Assembly: GCF_029893585.1 (NCBI RefSeq)
Contig: NZ_JARXYX010000004.1
Coordinates: 124,001-188,000 of the forward strand
Length of the DNA: 64,000 bases
Direction of reading: 5' to 3'
Origin: Streptomyces sp. LBL
GTDB taxonomy: Bacteria; Actinomycetota; Actinomycetes; Streptomycetales; Streptomycetaceae
The first letter of the stretch is position 1. Every line of letters begins with the position of its first letter. A program made the position numbers and the translations under genes. Positions 43,790 to 53,152 of the stretch are shown one piece after another. Under the pieces are notes generated by a model. It was not told the origin of the DNA, ran no database searches, and worked only from the letters and a program-made list of their open reading frames with translations.

Positions 43790-45051
43790 AGCTGGCCGTC
43801 GTCGGCGGAGGATCGACCTACACACCGGAACTCATCGACGGATTCGCCCGGTTGAGCGACACCCTGCCCATAGAGGAGCTGGTCCTCGTCGACCCGGCCC
43901 TCGACCGTCTGGAGCTCGTCGGCGGGCTGGCCGGACGCATCTTCGCCCGGCAGGGCCACCCCGGGCGCATCACCACGACCGACGACCTCGACGCGGGTGT
44001 CGAGGGCGCCGACGCGGTGCTGCTCCAGCTCCGCGTGGGCGGACAGGCCGCCCGGCAAGAGGACGAGACCTGGCCGCTGGAGTGCGGCTGCGTCGGCCAG
44101 GAGACCACCGGCGCGGGCGGCCTCGCCAAGGCGCTGCGTACGGTCCCCGTGGTGCTCGACATCGCCGAGCGCGTCCGGCGGGCCAACCCGGACGCCTGGA
44201 TCATCGACTTCACCAACCCCGTCGGCATCGTCACCCGCGCACTGCTCCAGGCCGGTCACAAGGCGGTCGGACTGTGCAACGTGGCGATCGGCTTCCAGCG
44301 GAAGTTCGCCGGAATGCTGGGAGTCACGCCGAGTGATGTGCACCTGGACCATGTGGGCCTCAACCACCTCACCTGGGAAACCCATGTGCGACTCGGCGGC
44401 CCCGAGGGCGAGGACGTCCTGCCGAAACTGCTCGCCGAGCACGGCGACACCATCGCCGGCGACCTGCGGCTGCCGCGGGACGTCCTGGACCGCCTGGGCG
44501 TTGTCCCCTCCTACTACCTGCGCTACTACTACGCGCACGACGAGGTCGTACGGGAACTGGGTACGAAACCGTCCCGGGCCGCGGAGGTGGCGGAGATGGA
44601 GCGGGAGTTGCTGGAGATGTACGGCGACCCGACCCTCGACGAGAAGCCGGCGCTGCTCGCCAAGCGGGGTGGCGCGTACTACTCCGAGGCCGCTGTGGAT
44701 CTCGCCGCCTCGCTGCTTGGTGGAGGCGGCAGCCCCTACCAGGTCGTGAACACGTACAACAAGGGCACACTGCCGTTCCTGCCCGACGACGCCGTGATCG
44801 AGGTGCAGGCGGCGGTGGGGCACACCGGAGCCACCCCCCTGTCGGTCGCGCCGGTGGACCCGCTGTTCGCGGGGCTGCTGGCGAACGTCACCGCGTACGA
44901 GGACCTGGCCCTGGAAGCCGCTCTGCGCGGTGGCCGCGACCGGGTGTTCCGGGCGCTGCTCGCCCATCCCCTGGTCGGCCAGTACGCGTACGCCGACGGC
45001 CTCACCGACCGGCTGATCGCACACAACCGGGAGCACCTCGCGTGGGCGTGA
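43786..45051 (+). CDS. csnH: GH4 family glycosidase (6-phospho-beta-glucosidase type)
   Basis: This 421-aa NAD- and metal-dependent glycoside hydrolase of family 4 begins MKLAVVGGGSTYTPELIDGF (nucleotide-binding loop). It contains DFTNPVGIVTRAL, the metal-binding Cys in GLCNVAIGFQR and the His in GLNHLTW. GH4 enzymes act by redox-assisted elimination, often on phosphorylated disaccharides. With a kinase gene next (overlap of ten bases) it probably splits imported glucosamine oligomers before or after phosphorylation. Confidence 0.9.
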   Translation: MKLAVVGGGSTYTPELIDGFARLSDTLPIEELVLVDPALDRLELVGGLAGRIFARQGHPGRITTTDDLDAGVEGADAVLLQLRVGGQAARQEDETWPLECGCVGQETTGAGGLAKALRTVPVVLDIAERVRRANPDAWIIDFTNPVGIVTRALLQAGHKAVGLCNVAIGFQRKFAGMLGVTPSDVHLDHVGLNHLTWETHVRLGGPEGEDVLPKLLAEHGDTIAGDLRLPRDVLDRLGVVPSYYLRYYYAHDEVVRELGTKPSRAAEVAEMERELLEMYGDPTLDEKPALLAKRGGAYYSEAAVDLAASLLGGGGSPYQVVNTYNKGTLPFLPDDAVIEVQAAVGHTGATPLSVAPVDPLFAGLLANVTAYEDLALEAALRGGRDRVFRALLAHPLVGQYAYADGLTDRLIAHNREHLAWA

Positions 45052-46016
45052 GAGCACAGGTCCTCGCCGTGGACGCAGGGAACAGCAAGACCGACGTCGC
45101 GGTCGTGGCGGGCGACGGGAGCGTGCTCGCCACGGCCCGCGCCGGCGGGTTCCAGCCCCCCGTCGTCGGCGTCCGGGAGGCGGTCGACACGGTCGCCGAG
45201 GCCGTCGGCCGGGCCTTCGCCGAGGCGGGCGTCGACTCCGTGGACCATGTCTCCGCGTGTCTCGCCAACGCCGATCTGCCCGTGGAGGAGGAGCAGTTGG
45301 AGGCCGCGCTGCACGCCCGCGCGTGGGGCACGAGCGTGGTGGTCCGCAACGACACCTTCGCGATCCTGCGGGCCGGTGTGGAGGAGCCGCGCGGTGTGGC
45401 CGTGGTGTGCGGCGCGGGCATCAACTGCGTGGGCATGCGGCCCGACGGCCGCGTCGCGCGCTTCCCCGCGCTGGGCCGTATCTCCGGTGACTGGGGCGGG
45501 GGCTGGGCCCTGTCCGAGGAGGCTGTGTGGCACGGGGCGCGGGCCGAGGACGGGCGGGGCGGTCCGACCGCGCTGGCCCGCACCCTGCCCGCGCACTTCG
45601 GCCTCGGCTCCATGTACGCGCTGATCGAGGCCCTGCACCTGGGGCACATCGAGAACGCGCGGCGCCATGAGCTGACGCCGGTCCTGTTCGCCACGGCGGC
45701 AGGCGGCGACCCGGTGGCGCGCGCGCTCGTCGACCGGCTCGCGGACGAGGTCACGGCCATGGCGGTCGTCGCCCTGACCAGGCTCGGTCTGCTCGACGAG
45801 GAGACCCCGGTCCTGCTCGGCGGCGGTGTCCTGGCCGCCCGCCACCCTCAACTCGACGACCGCGTGCGGGAACTGCTGGCCGAGCGCGCCCCCAAGGCCG
45901 TACCCAGCGTCGTCACCGTGCGACCGGTCCTCGGTGCCGCCCTCCTGGGGCTCGACCACGAGGGCGCCCCCGCTCTGGCGCACGCCCGCGTGCGGGAGTT
46001 TTACGAGAGGGGCTGA
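45042..46016 (+). CDS. csnK: BadF/N-acetylglucosamine-kinase-like ATPase CsnK
   Basis: This 324-aa ASKHA-fold kinase has the phosphate loop VLAVDAGNSKTDVAVVAGDG at residues 7-26, then VVVRNDTFAILRAG, GVAVVCGAGINCVG and RISGDWGGGWALSEEA. These are features of GlcNAc/glucosamine kinases. The GTG at 45042 lies inside the end of csnH. It is the last gene of the operon and should phosphorylate glucosamine or its oligomers for entry into amino-sugar metabolism. Confidence 0.88.
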   Translation: MGVRAQVLAVDAGNSKTDVAVVAGDGSVLATARAGGFQPPVVGVREAVDTVAEAVGRAFAEAGVDSVDHVSACLANADLPVEEEQLEAALHARAWGTSVVVRNDTFAILRAGVEEPRGVAVVCGAGINCVGMRPDGRVARFPALGRISGDWGGGWALSEEAVWHGARAEDGRGGPTALARTLPAHFGLGSMYALIEALHLGHIENARRHELTPVLFATAAGGDPVARALVDRLADEVTAMAVVALTRLGLLDEETPVLLGGGVLAARHPQLDDRVRELLAERAPKAVPSVVTVRPVLGAALLGLDHEGAPALAHARVREFYERG

Positions 46017-46244
46017 GCGCCCCGGGAACCGGAACAGTTCAGGTTGGCGTATTCATGGGCAGGGGGGTGCGGGATCTTCGCTGCGCTGCGATCCGGGCAA
46101 GGCCCTACTGCGATCCGAACAAGATCGCATCAAGGCCTGTGCGGATGTCGGTCCCGGCGGCGATACTTACGGCCGTGCACCTTTTTCCCGCGCTTCCTGG
46201 CGTTCGGGCGGAGGTGACCGGCCGATGACCATGGGGGAGGTCAA

Positions 46245-47699
46245 GTGACGTATCAGCAGCAGGGGAGTGCGGCGCCACCGGGGCCGCCCGCGCCCACGAT
46301 GCCCGCGGTGCCGCCGCAGGCGCCGCCGCCCGGCCCCCCGCCGGGTCCGCGGGGCCGGTCCGCTTCGCCCGGCGTGGCACCACCGCGGCGTACGGCGTGG
46401 GCGGAGGGCGTCGACCAGCTGCGGGCCGCGGCGACCACCGAGCCCGGGCGACTGCGCATCATCGGCGCCGTCCTCGCCCTCCTCGTCGTCGCCTTCGGCG
46501 CCGTCACCGCCTTGCAGACGGCCGACCGGTCGGCCGCCGCCGACGACGTGCTGAACAACAGCCAGCCGCTCAGCTCTGCCGCGGCCGACATCTACCGCTC
46601 GCTCGCCGACGCCAACACCACGGCCTCCAGCGGCTTCCTGGCCGGCGGCCAGGAGACGGCGGCCACCCGTGACCGGTACGAGAAGGACATCGGCAACGCC
46701 GCCGAAGGCCTGGTCAAGGCCGCCGCCAGCTCCGACCCCGGCTCCCCGGCGGCGGCGACCGTGGCCCGGCTGAACCGGCTGCTGCCGGAGTACAAGGGCC
46801 TGGTCGAGCGGGCCCGGACGTACAACCGGCAGGGTTATCCGGTCGGCGGAGCGTATCTGCGCTACGCCAACGAGAAGATGCAGAAGCAGATGCTCCCGGA
46901 GGCCGAGGACCTCTACACCAAGGAGAACCAGCGGCTGCGCGCCGACTACGCGGACGCCACGCCCTACCCATGGGCGGCGATCGGCCTCGGCGTCCTCGCG
47001 CTCGCCGGTCTCGCCTACGCCCAGCACCGCAACTACCGGCGCACCAACCGGGTGCTGAACCACGGCCTGGTCGCCGCCACGGCCACCGCCACGGTGGTCC
47101 TGCTGTGGCTGGTCGTCGGCCACAGCGTCGCCCGCGCGGATCTGAAAGCCTCCTACGCGGGCGGCGTCCGCTCGGTGGAGGTGCTGAACGACGCTCGCAT
47201 CGCCTCCCTGAAGGCACGCGGCAACGAGAACCTGACGCTGGTCGCCCGCGGCGCGGAGACGAAGCAGGTGGGCGGCAAGGTCGTCGACGCCTACGACTAC
47301 GACTTCAAGACCGACATGGACGCCCTCGGCAAGGGCCTGGCCAAGGCGGCAAAGCTCGCCGACGACGCCTCGGGCGCGAAACCGGTCACCGCGGCCGTCG
47401 GCAACATGAAGGTGTGGAAGGACCGCCACGGCGAGGCCCGCGGCGAGGATGAGAAGGGCAACTACGCCACCGCGCTGGCCAGGGTGATCGGGCCCACCGG
47501 CGCGACCGGCGAGTGCTTCGACAGCGTCGACGACAACCTCGACAAGGCGCTCGCCCACGAGACGGCCGAGTTCGAGCAGGCGGCCGGTGACGGTCTGGGC
47601 GCGATGACCGGGCTGTCGGTGGGCGCGGCCGTGCTGGCGGTCCTCGGCGCCGCGGGTGCGGTGCTGGGCATCGGGCGCAGACTGTCGGAGTACCGGTGA
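46245..47699 (+). CDS. glnX: GlnX-like four-helix membrane signalling protein
   Basis: This 484-aa protein has a Pro-rich N tail and helices at about 72-91, 243-261, 273-295 and 455-478. Two large helical extracytoplasmic domains lie between them, the layout of actinobacterial GlnX. In mycobacteria and corynebacteria GlnX relays amino-acid binding by GlnH to kinase PknG. GGGGAGGT precedes the GTG at 46245. The downstream neighbours are a GlnH-like protein, a helical protein and PknG, so the role is inferred from order and topology. The stop overlaps the possible start of the next gene. Confidence 0.75.
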   Translation: MTYQQQGSAAPPGPPAPTMPAVPPQAPPPGPPPGPRGRSASPGVAPPRRTAWAEGVDQLRAAATTEPGRLRIIGAVLALLVVAFGAVTALQTADRSAAADDVLNNSQPLSSAAADIYRSLADANTTASSGFLAGGQETAATRDRYEKDIGNAAEGLVKAAASSDPGSPAAATVARLNRLLPEYKGLVERARTYNRQGYPVGGAYLRYANEKMQKQMLPEAEDLYTKENQRLRADYADATPYPWAAIGLGVLALAGLAYAQHRNYRRTNRVLNHGLVAATATATVVLLWLVVGHSVARADLKASYAGGVRSVEVLNDARIASLKARGNENLTLVARGAETKQVGGKVVDAYDYDFKTDMDALGKGLAKAAKLADDASGAKPVTAAVGNMKVWKDRHGEARGEDEKGNYATALARVIGPTGATGECFDSVDDNLDKALAHETAEFEQAAGDGLGAMTGLSVGAAVLAVLGAAGAVLGIGRRLSEYR

Positions 47700-47713
47700 A
47701 AGGGGGCGTGACG

Positions 47714-48787
47714 ATGCGCGGACGACGACTGCCGGCCCGTCTGAAGGGCTGGGGCGGGGTGGGGGCGATGGCGATCGTGTGTGCCCTCGTGGTGGCCTGC
47801 GCGCTGCTGCTGCCGCCGGCCCTGTCCCACGGCGACGGCACCACCGGCGCCGGTGGCCCGGGCGGCACCCGGGCCACCGCCCGGGCCACCCAGGCCAGGG
47901 CGGACGACGGCTGCCCGACACCGGCGATGAAGCAGGCCCCGGAGAAGCAGACCCTGTCCCCGTCGCGTGCCGACGGCAAGACCATCGAGGCGATCAAGAA
48001 CCGTACGGGGAAGCGCAAGCTGATCGTCGGCGTCGACCAGAACAGCTACCGCTGGGGCTACCGCGACCCCAACAGCGGCGGCACCGGCGATCTGGAGGGC
48101 TTCGACATCGATCTGGTCCACCGGATCGCCCAGGACATCCTCGGTGACGCGGACGCGGTCCAGTTCAAGGCCATCCCGACCGACCAGCGCGTCCCGGCGA
48201 TCCGGAGCGGCCGCGTCGACATGGTCGTCCGCACGATGACGATCAACTGCGACCGCCTCCGTGAGGTCGCGTTCTCCGCCCCCTACTTCAGGACCGGTCA
48301 GCAGGTCCTCGCCCCCAAGTCCTCGAAGATCACGGGCTACGACGGCTCGCTCGCGAAGAAGAGGATCTGCACGGCGGCGGGCTCCACCGCCCACACCCAG
48401 CTGGTCGAGGACCAGAAGGCGAAGACGCTGGTCTCCACCGCCGACCTGAGGACCACGGTCCCCAACCAACTCGACTGTCTCGTAAGGCTCCAGCTGGGCG
48501 AGGTCGACGCGGTGGTCACCGACGGCGCGCTCGCCGCGAGCCAGGCCGCGCAGGACCCGACGGTCGAGCTCAAGGGCAAGCCCTTCAACACCGAGTACTA
48601 CGGAGTGGCGATGAAGAAGGACGCGGACGATCTGGTACGCCGGGTCAACCAGGTTCTGGTGGACTTCCGCAAGGACACGGCCGACGGCTGGCAGGTGTCG
48701 TACGACAGGTGGCTTTCCGCGACACTGGGCAAGGTCTCCACGACATCGAAACCGCCCTCACCGGCGGAGTACCTGCGCACGAGCTGA
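47714..48787 (+). CDS. glnH: GlnH-like amino-acid-binding protein
   Basis: This 357-aa family-3 solute-binding protein has an N-terminal hydrophobic helix with a lipobox-like VVAC. The binding domain starts KLIVGVDQNSYRWGYRDP and includes LEGFDIDLVHRIAQDILG and VDMVVRTMTINCDRLREVAFS. The ATG at 47714 has GGGGG eight bases upstream; an alternative GTG at 47696 overlaps the GlnX stop. In related bacteria GlnH binds aspartate/glutamate/glutamine and signals through GlnX. No ABC permease is present, which supports a sensing role rather than import. Confidence 0.82.
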   Translation: MRGRRLPARLKGWGGVGAMAIVCALVVACALLLPPALSHGDGTTGAGGPGGTRATARATQARADDGCPTPAMKQAPEKQTLSPSRADGKTIEAIKNRTGKRKLIVGVDQNSYRWGYRDPNSGGTGDLEGFDIDLVHRIAQDILGDADAVQFKAIPTDQRVPAIRSGRVDMVVRTMTINCDRLREVAFSAPYFRTGQQVLAPKSSKITGYDGSLAKKRICTAAGSTAHTQLVEDQKAKTLVSTADLRTTVPNQLDCLVRLQLGEVDAVVTDGALAASQAAQDPTVELKGKPFNTEYYGVAMKKDADDLVRRVNQVLVDFRKDTADGWQVSYDRWLSATLGKVSTTSKPPSPAEYLRTS

Positions 48788-48929
48788 CGGCTCCTCAGCA
48801 ACACCTGCATCACATCATCAACTCATCAACTACTGACGGACACGGATTCTTCAGACGACCGACTGACGACACAGGACCGGCTGACGGCACACGACCGACG
48901 GACGGCACACAAGCAGCGAGAGGTGATCG

Positions 48930-50264
48930 ATGGGCGTCACGGACCCCGCCGGGCCGGTGATGGACCGGGACGAGGTGGACCGTGCGCTGGCGCGGCTCGG
49001 CGCGGAGCACGAGGCGATCGAGACCTCGCTCCTCGCCCTCCAGGACCACGCGGGCCGCAGACTCCTCGAAGGCGCCGAGCTCACCGGTGTCACCAAGGAG
49101 CGCTGGCAGGCCGCGGATGCCTCCATCACGCTGCTGTGGGCGTACTTCGACACGTACACGGACGCGTTGCACTCCGCCCGCGGTGTCCGGGCCCGGCGCC
49201 GCTGGTCCAGCCGCGAGGACCTGGCCGAGCTGACCGAGCTGCTGCGTGGTGAGTCCGTCACGGTCGCGGGCTCGGCCACGGCGACCGCCAACGCGCCCAC
49301 CCTGCACGGCGGTGCGAGCAAGCTGAGCGAACGGTTCTCGCTGGTCACCCTGGTGGACCGGATGAACGAGCTGTACGCGACCTCGCTGGACATGGTCGTC
49401 GCCGCCGACGCGGTGTGGTCGGCGCTGCCCGCCCGGATCGATTTACTCGCCGCGGAGCTTCAGCGCACCCGCCGTCTCGCCCACTCGGTCGGCGTGCGCC
49501 CCGGCGAACACCCTGCCGGTGACGACCTGGAACGCATCACCAGCACGCTGACCCACCTGCGCGAGCAGGTGATCTCCGACCCGCTGGCCTTCTGGACGCC
49601 CGCACCGGGCAGCTCGGCCCCGGGTGGCGGCAAGCCGGACACCACGGTGTACGACCGTGAGGCGCGCGCCCTGGAGGACGTACGCCGGGAGATCGACGCC
49701 GTGCTCACCGTCCGGCAGGACGCCGAGGTCCGGCTGGTAAAGCTGCGGGACGTGCTCTCCCGCGCGGACCGCACGCTCGCCGAGGCGCGCCTCGCGCGCG
49801 GTGAGGTGCTGGCGAAGATCGCCGCCACGGAGGTGCCGGTGGTGGGCGGCCCGCCGACCGCGCTGCAGGAGCAGCTGGCGACGGCCGCCGAGTACCGCAG
49901 ACACGCCCAGTGGCACCGCCTGTCCCCGCTCCTGGACTCCCTGGAGCAGAAAGCGGAGGACGAACTGCTGCGCGCCCGCGAGTCGTTGACCGAGGTCACC
50001 GCGCCCCTGGCGGTCCGCGCGGAACTGCGCGGCCGCCTCGACGCGTACAAGGCGAAGGTCGCCCGGCACGGCCTCGCCGAGGACCCGTTCCTCATCGAGC
50101 GGTACGACGCGGCCCGCCGCATGCTGTGGAGCGCGCCCTGCGACCTGCGGGTCGCCGAACAGGCCGTCCTGCGCTACCAGCGGGCGGTCGTCGAACTGTT
50201 CGGCGCCCCGCGGGTGTCCGGGCAGGGCGGACCCGAGGACCGTAGGGGGGAGTCGTCGTCATGA
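48930..50264 (+). CDS. Helical coiled-coil protein of the PknG cluster
   Basis: This 444-aa protein is almost entirely charged alpha-helix with probable coiled coils (residues about 10-110, 150-185, 250-400) and a Gly/Ser/Pro linker near 228-240. No signal peptide or membrane helix is seen. The ATG has GAGAGGTGAT upstream. It overlaps pknG by four bases, so the two are co-translated. It could scaffold the kinase to the membrane sensor. No named family is recognised. Confidence 0.75.
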   Translation: MGVTDPAGPVMDRDEVDRALARLGAEHEAIETSLLALQDHAGRRLLEGAELTGVTKERWQAADASITLLWAYFDTYTDALHSARGVRARRRWSSREDLAELTELLRGESVTVAGSATATANAPTLHGGASKLSERFSLVTLVDRMNELYATSLDMVVAADAVWSALPARIDLLAAELQRTRRLAHSVGVRPGEHPAGDDLERITSTLTHLREQVISDPLAFWTPAPGSSAPGGGKPDTTVYDREARALEDVRREIDAVLTVRQDAEVRLVKLRDVLSRADRTLAEARLARGEVLAKIAATEVPVVGGPPTALQEQLATAAEYRRHAQWHRLSPLLDSLEQKAEDELLRARESLTEVTAPLAVRAELRGRLDAYKAKVARHGLAEDPFLIERYDAARRMLWSAPCDLRVAEQAVLRYQRAVVELFGAPRVSGQGGPEDRRGESSS

Positions 50265-53149
50265 GCCAGGCGGAGCAGAACCAGGCGGAGCAGAGCCGGG
50301 CAGGGCAGAGCCAGGAACAGCAGAGCCAGGCAGAGCAGAGCCAGGCAGAGCGCGGTCAGGCGGAGCAGAGCCAGGCTGGGCAGAGCCAGGCGCAGCGGCC
50401 CTGTCAGCGGCCCAGCTGCGACGGGGCGTACGAGGATGTGGGCGGCGGCGAGCTGTACTGCGACACCTGCGGTCTCGCCCCGGTCGTCTCGGCGACCGGC
50501 TGGGTCGGCTCACCGCCCACCGGGATCGCGGCAGGCGGCCACGGCTCCACGGGGTCGTCCGGCACCAGTTCCCCCTCCAGCGGCCGCAGTTCGCGTACGT
50601 CCCCGCAGTCGTCGAAGTCACGGCGCTCGGTCTCCGGGCGGCTGTCGCGGTCCCTGTCGGGCAAGGGCACGGGCCGCTCGGTGTCGGTGCGCAGCTCCGG
50701 CTCCGGTTCCGGGTCCTCCAGCCGCGGGCGGCTCGGCGCGGGCCTGGTCGACGTGCCGGGGGTGCCGCGCCCCGATCCGCGGGTGATGGTGCTGGAGAAC
50801 CCCGAGGTGCCCGAGCGCAAGCGGTTCTGTTCGCGCTCCGACTGCGGGGCACCGGTGGGCCGCGCGCGTGGTGACCGGCCCGGCCGCACGGAGGGCTTCT
50901 GCACCAAGTGCGGCCACCCGTACTCCTTCGTACCGAAGCTGAAGACCGGCGACGTCGTGCACGGTCAGTACGAGGTCGTGGGCTGTCTGGCGCACGGCGG
51001 CCTCGGCTGGGTCTACCTCGCCGTGGACCGTGCGGTGTCCGACCGGTGGGTGGTCCTCAAGGGCCTGCTCGACACCGGCGACCAGGACGCGATGGCCGCC
51101 GCGATCTCCGAGCGGCGCTTCCTCGCGGAGATCGAGCACGCCAACATCGTGCGGATCTACAACTTCGTCGAGCACCTCGACCAGCGCACGGGTTCGCTGG
51201 ACGGGTACATCGTCATGGAGTACGTCGGCGGCAAGTCCCTCAAGGAGATCGCCAACGCCCGCCGCACACCGGAGGGCAGGCGGGACCCGCTGCCGGTGGA
51301 ACAGGCGTGCGCGTACGGCATCGAGGCGCTGGAGGCGCTCGGCCATCTGCACAGCCGCAACCTGCTGTACTGCGACTTCAAGGTCGACAACGCCATCCAG
51401 ACCGAGGACCAGCTCAAGCTGATCGACATGGGCGCGGTGCGCAGGATGGACGACGACGAGTCGGCCATCTACGGCACGGTCGGCTACCAGGCTCCGGAGG
51501 TCGCAGAGGTGGGCCCCTCGGTCGCGTCCGACCTCTACACGGTCGCGCGCACCCTCGCCGTCCTGGCCTTCGACTTCCAGGGTTACACGAACGTCTTCGT
51601 GGACTCCCTGCCCGACCCCGACAACATCGCGGTCTTCCGCCAGTACGAGTCGTTCTACCGCCTCCTGGTCCGCGCCACCGATCCCGACCCGGCCGGCCGC
51701 TTCGCCTCCGCCCAGGAGATGGCGGAACAGCTGACGGGCGTGCTCCGGGAGGTCGTGTCGCTGCAGACCGGCCGGGCACGGCCGGCGCTCTCCAGCCTGT
51801 TCGGCCCCGAAGTCCGCGTCGTGGACACGGAGTTGTTCCCGAAGCTGGACGGGGAGGTGTCACGGCTGGGGGCGCGGGTGACGCCGGTGAGGCGCCGAGG
51901 CCGCAGGGGCGCCGCGGGCTCGCCCGTCTCCCCGGCGGGCTCGCCCGCCACCCCAGTCGGCTCGCCTCATCTGCAAGCGGTTTCCCATCAGGCCGCTCCC
52001 TCCTCTTCCGCCGCGCCTCCCTCTTCCGCCGCGTTTCCCTCTTCCGCCGCGTTTCCCTCGTCCGCCGCGTTTCCCTCCTCCTCCGCCGCTCTCTCCTCTC
52101 CGGCCGCTCGCCCTCACCTTTCCGTCGGGGTCGAGGGCGGGGTCGGGGTCGGGGTCGGCGGAGCCGGGCGGACGGGTGGGGCGGCCGCAAGCGCTCCGGG
52201 TCTGGTGAAGCCCGTCGACTCCCCCGCCGCGGCCCTGGCGTTGCCCGTACCGCACGTGGACGTCGCCGATCCGAACGCCGGTTTCCTGGCGGGTCTGATG
52301 ACCACCGCTCCGGCCGAGCTGCTCGGCGCCCTCGCCGCCGCGCCGACCCCGTCCAGCGAGACCCGGCTCAGGCAGATCCGCGCCTGGCTGGAGAACGGCG
52401 ACACCCACACCGCGCACGAGTCCCTGCTCCGGTTGGAGGAGGAGCGGCCCGACGACTGGCGGGTCGTCTGGTACCGGGGCGTGGCCGCCCTGGTGACCGG
52501 CGACGAGGAGGCAGCCGCGCTGACCTTCGACGCGATCTACGACGCCTTCCCCGGCGAGATGGCCCCCAAGCTGGCCCTGGGCCTGTGCGCGGAGGTGCTC
52601 GGCCAGCTGGACAACGCCGCCGAGTACTACCGCCTCGTCTGGTCGACCGACCCCAGCTATGTGAGCGGCGCCTTCGGTCTGGCCCGCGTCCAACTCGCCG
52701 CCGGGGACCGCCGTGGCGCCGTGAGAACGCTGGAGTCGGTGCCGGAGTCGTCCATCCACTACACCGCCGCGCGCGTGGCCGCCGTACGGGCAAGGCTGCG
52801 ACAACGCACCGCGATCGCCTCCGACGTACCCTTCCTGGACGATCTGATCGCCGCCGCCGGTCAGGTCGAGGCCCTGGATGCGTACGGTCTGGATCCGTCC
52901 CGGCGAGAGCAGTTGTCGGCGGAAGTTCTCGGCTGCGCGCTGGACTGGATACTCTCCGGTGGCCAGGGTTTTGTGCCTCCCCCCACCGCCGGGGGACGGG
53001 TACTGCTCGGCAGTGGACTGGACGAGCAGGGCCTGCGCTTCGGCCTGGAACGTTCGTACCGCACGCTGGCCCGGCTGGCGTCGGGCGGCGAGGAGAGGAT
53101 CGACCTGGTGGAACGTGCCAACCGTTACCGCCCCCGGACATGGGTGTAG
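50261..53149 (+). CDS. pknG: Serine/threonine-protein kinase PknG
   Basis: This 962-aa soluble kinase has PknG architecture. Residues 2-46 are AEQSQ-type pentapeptide repeats. A Cys cluster (CQRPSC...CDTC) and the rubredoxin-like pair CSRSDC...CTKC precede the kinase. The kinase domain runs about 233-510, with Gly loop GCLAHGGLGWVY, catalytic YCDFKVDN (Asp about 372, Lys 374) and DMG about 389. A linker with SSAAFP repeats from 18-bp tandem DNA (about 577-620) leads to C-terminal TPR helices (about 690-962). The loop lacks the HRD arginine, as in PknG. It is expected to phosphorylate an FHA protein in control of glutamate metabolism. Confidence 0.92.
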   Translation: MSQAEQNQAEQSRAGQSQEQQSQAEQSQAERGQAEQSQAGQSQAQRPCQRPSCDGAYEDVGGGELYCDTCGLAPVVSATGWVGSPPTGIAAGGHGSTGSSGTSSPSSGRSSRTSPQSSKSRRSVSGRLSRSLSGKGTGRSVSVRSSGSGSGSSSRGRLGAGLVDVPGVPRPDPRVMVLENPEVPERKRFCSRSDCGAPVGRARGDRPGRTEGFCTKCGHPYSFVPKLKTGDVVHGQYEVVGCLAHGGLGWVYLAVDRAVSDRWVVLKGLLDTGDQDAMAAAISERRFLAEIEHANIVRIYNFVEHLDQRTGSLDGYIVMEYVGGKSLKEIANARRTPEGRRDPLPVEQACAYGIEALEALGHLHSRNLLYCDFKVDNAIQTEDQLKLIDMGAVRRMDDDESAIYGTVGYQAPEVAEVGPSVASDLYTVARTLAVLAFDFQGYTNVFVDSLPDPDNIAVFRQYESFYRLLVRATDPDPAGRFASAQEMAEQLTGVLREVVSLQTGRARPALSSLFGPEVRVVDTELFPKLDGEVSRLGARVTPVRRRGRRGAAGSPVSPAGSPATPVGSPHLQAVSHQAAPSSSAAPPSSAAFPSSAAFPSSAAFPSSSAALSSPAARPHLSVGVEGGVGVGVGGAGRTGGAAASAPGLVKPVDSPAAALALPVPHVDVADPNAGFLAGLMTTAPAELLGALAAAPTPSSETRLRQIRAWLENGDTHTAHESLLRLEEERPDDWRVVWYRGVAALVTGDEEAAALTFDAIYDAFPGEMAPKLALGLCAEVLGQLDNAAEYYRLVWSTDPSYVSGAFGLARVQLAAGDRRGAVRTLESVPESSIHYTAARVAAVRARLRQRTAIASDVPFLDDLIAAAGQVEALDAYGLDPSRREQLSAEVLGCALDWILSGGQGFVPPPTAGGRVLLGSGLDEQGLRFGLERSYRTLARLASGGEERIDLVERANRYRPRTWV

Positions 53150-53152
53150 TTG

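Noticed and set aside
46139..46167. GATACT at 46162 as a promoter -10 for the GlnX cluster.
   Set aside because: No acceptable -35 lies 16-19 bases upstream, so it is too weak to list.
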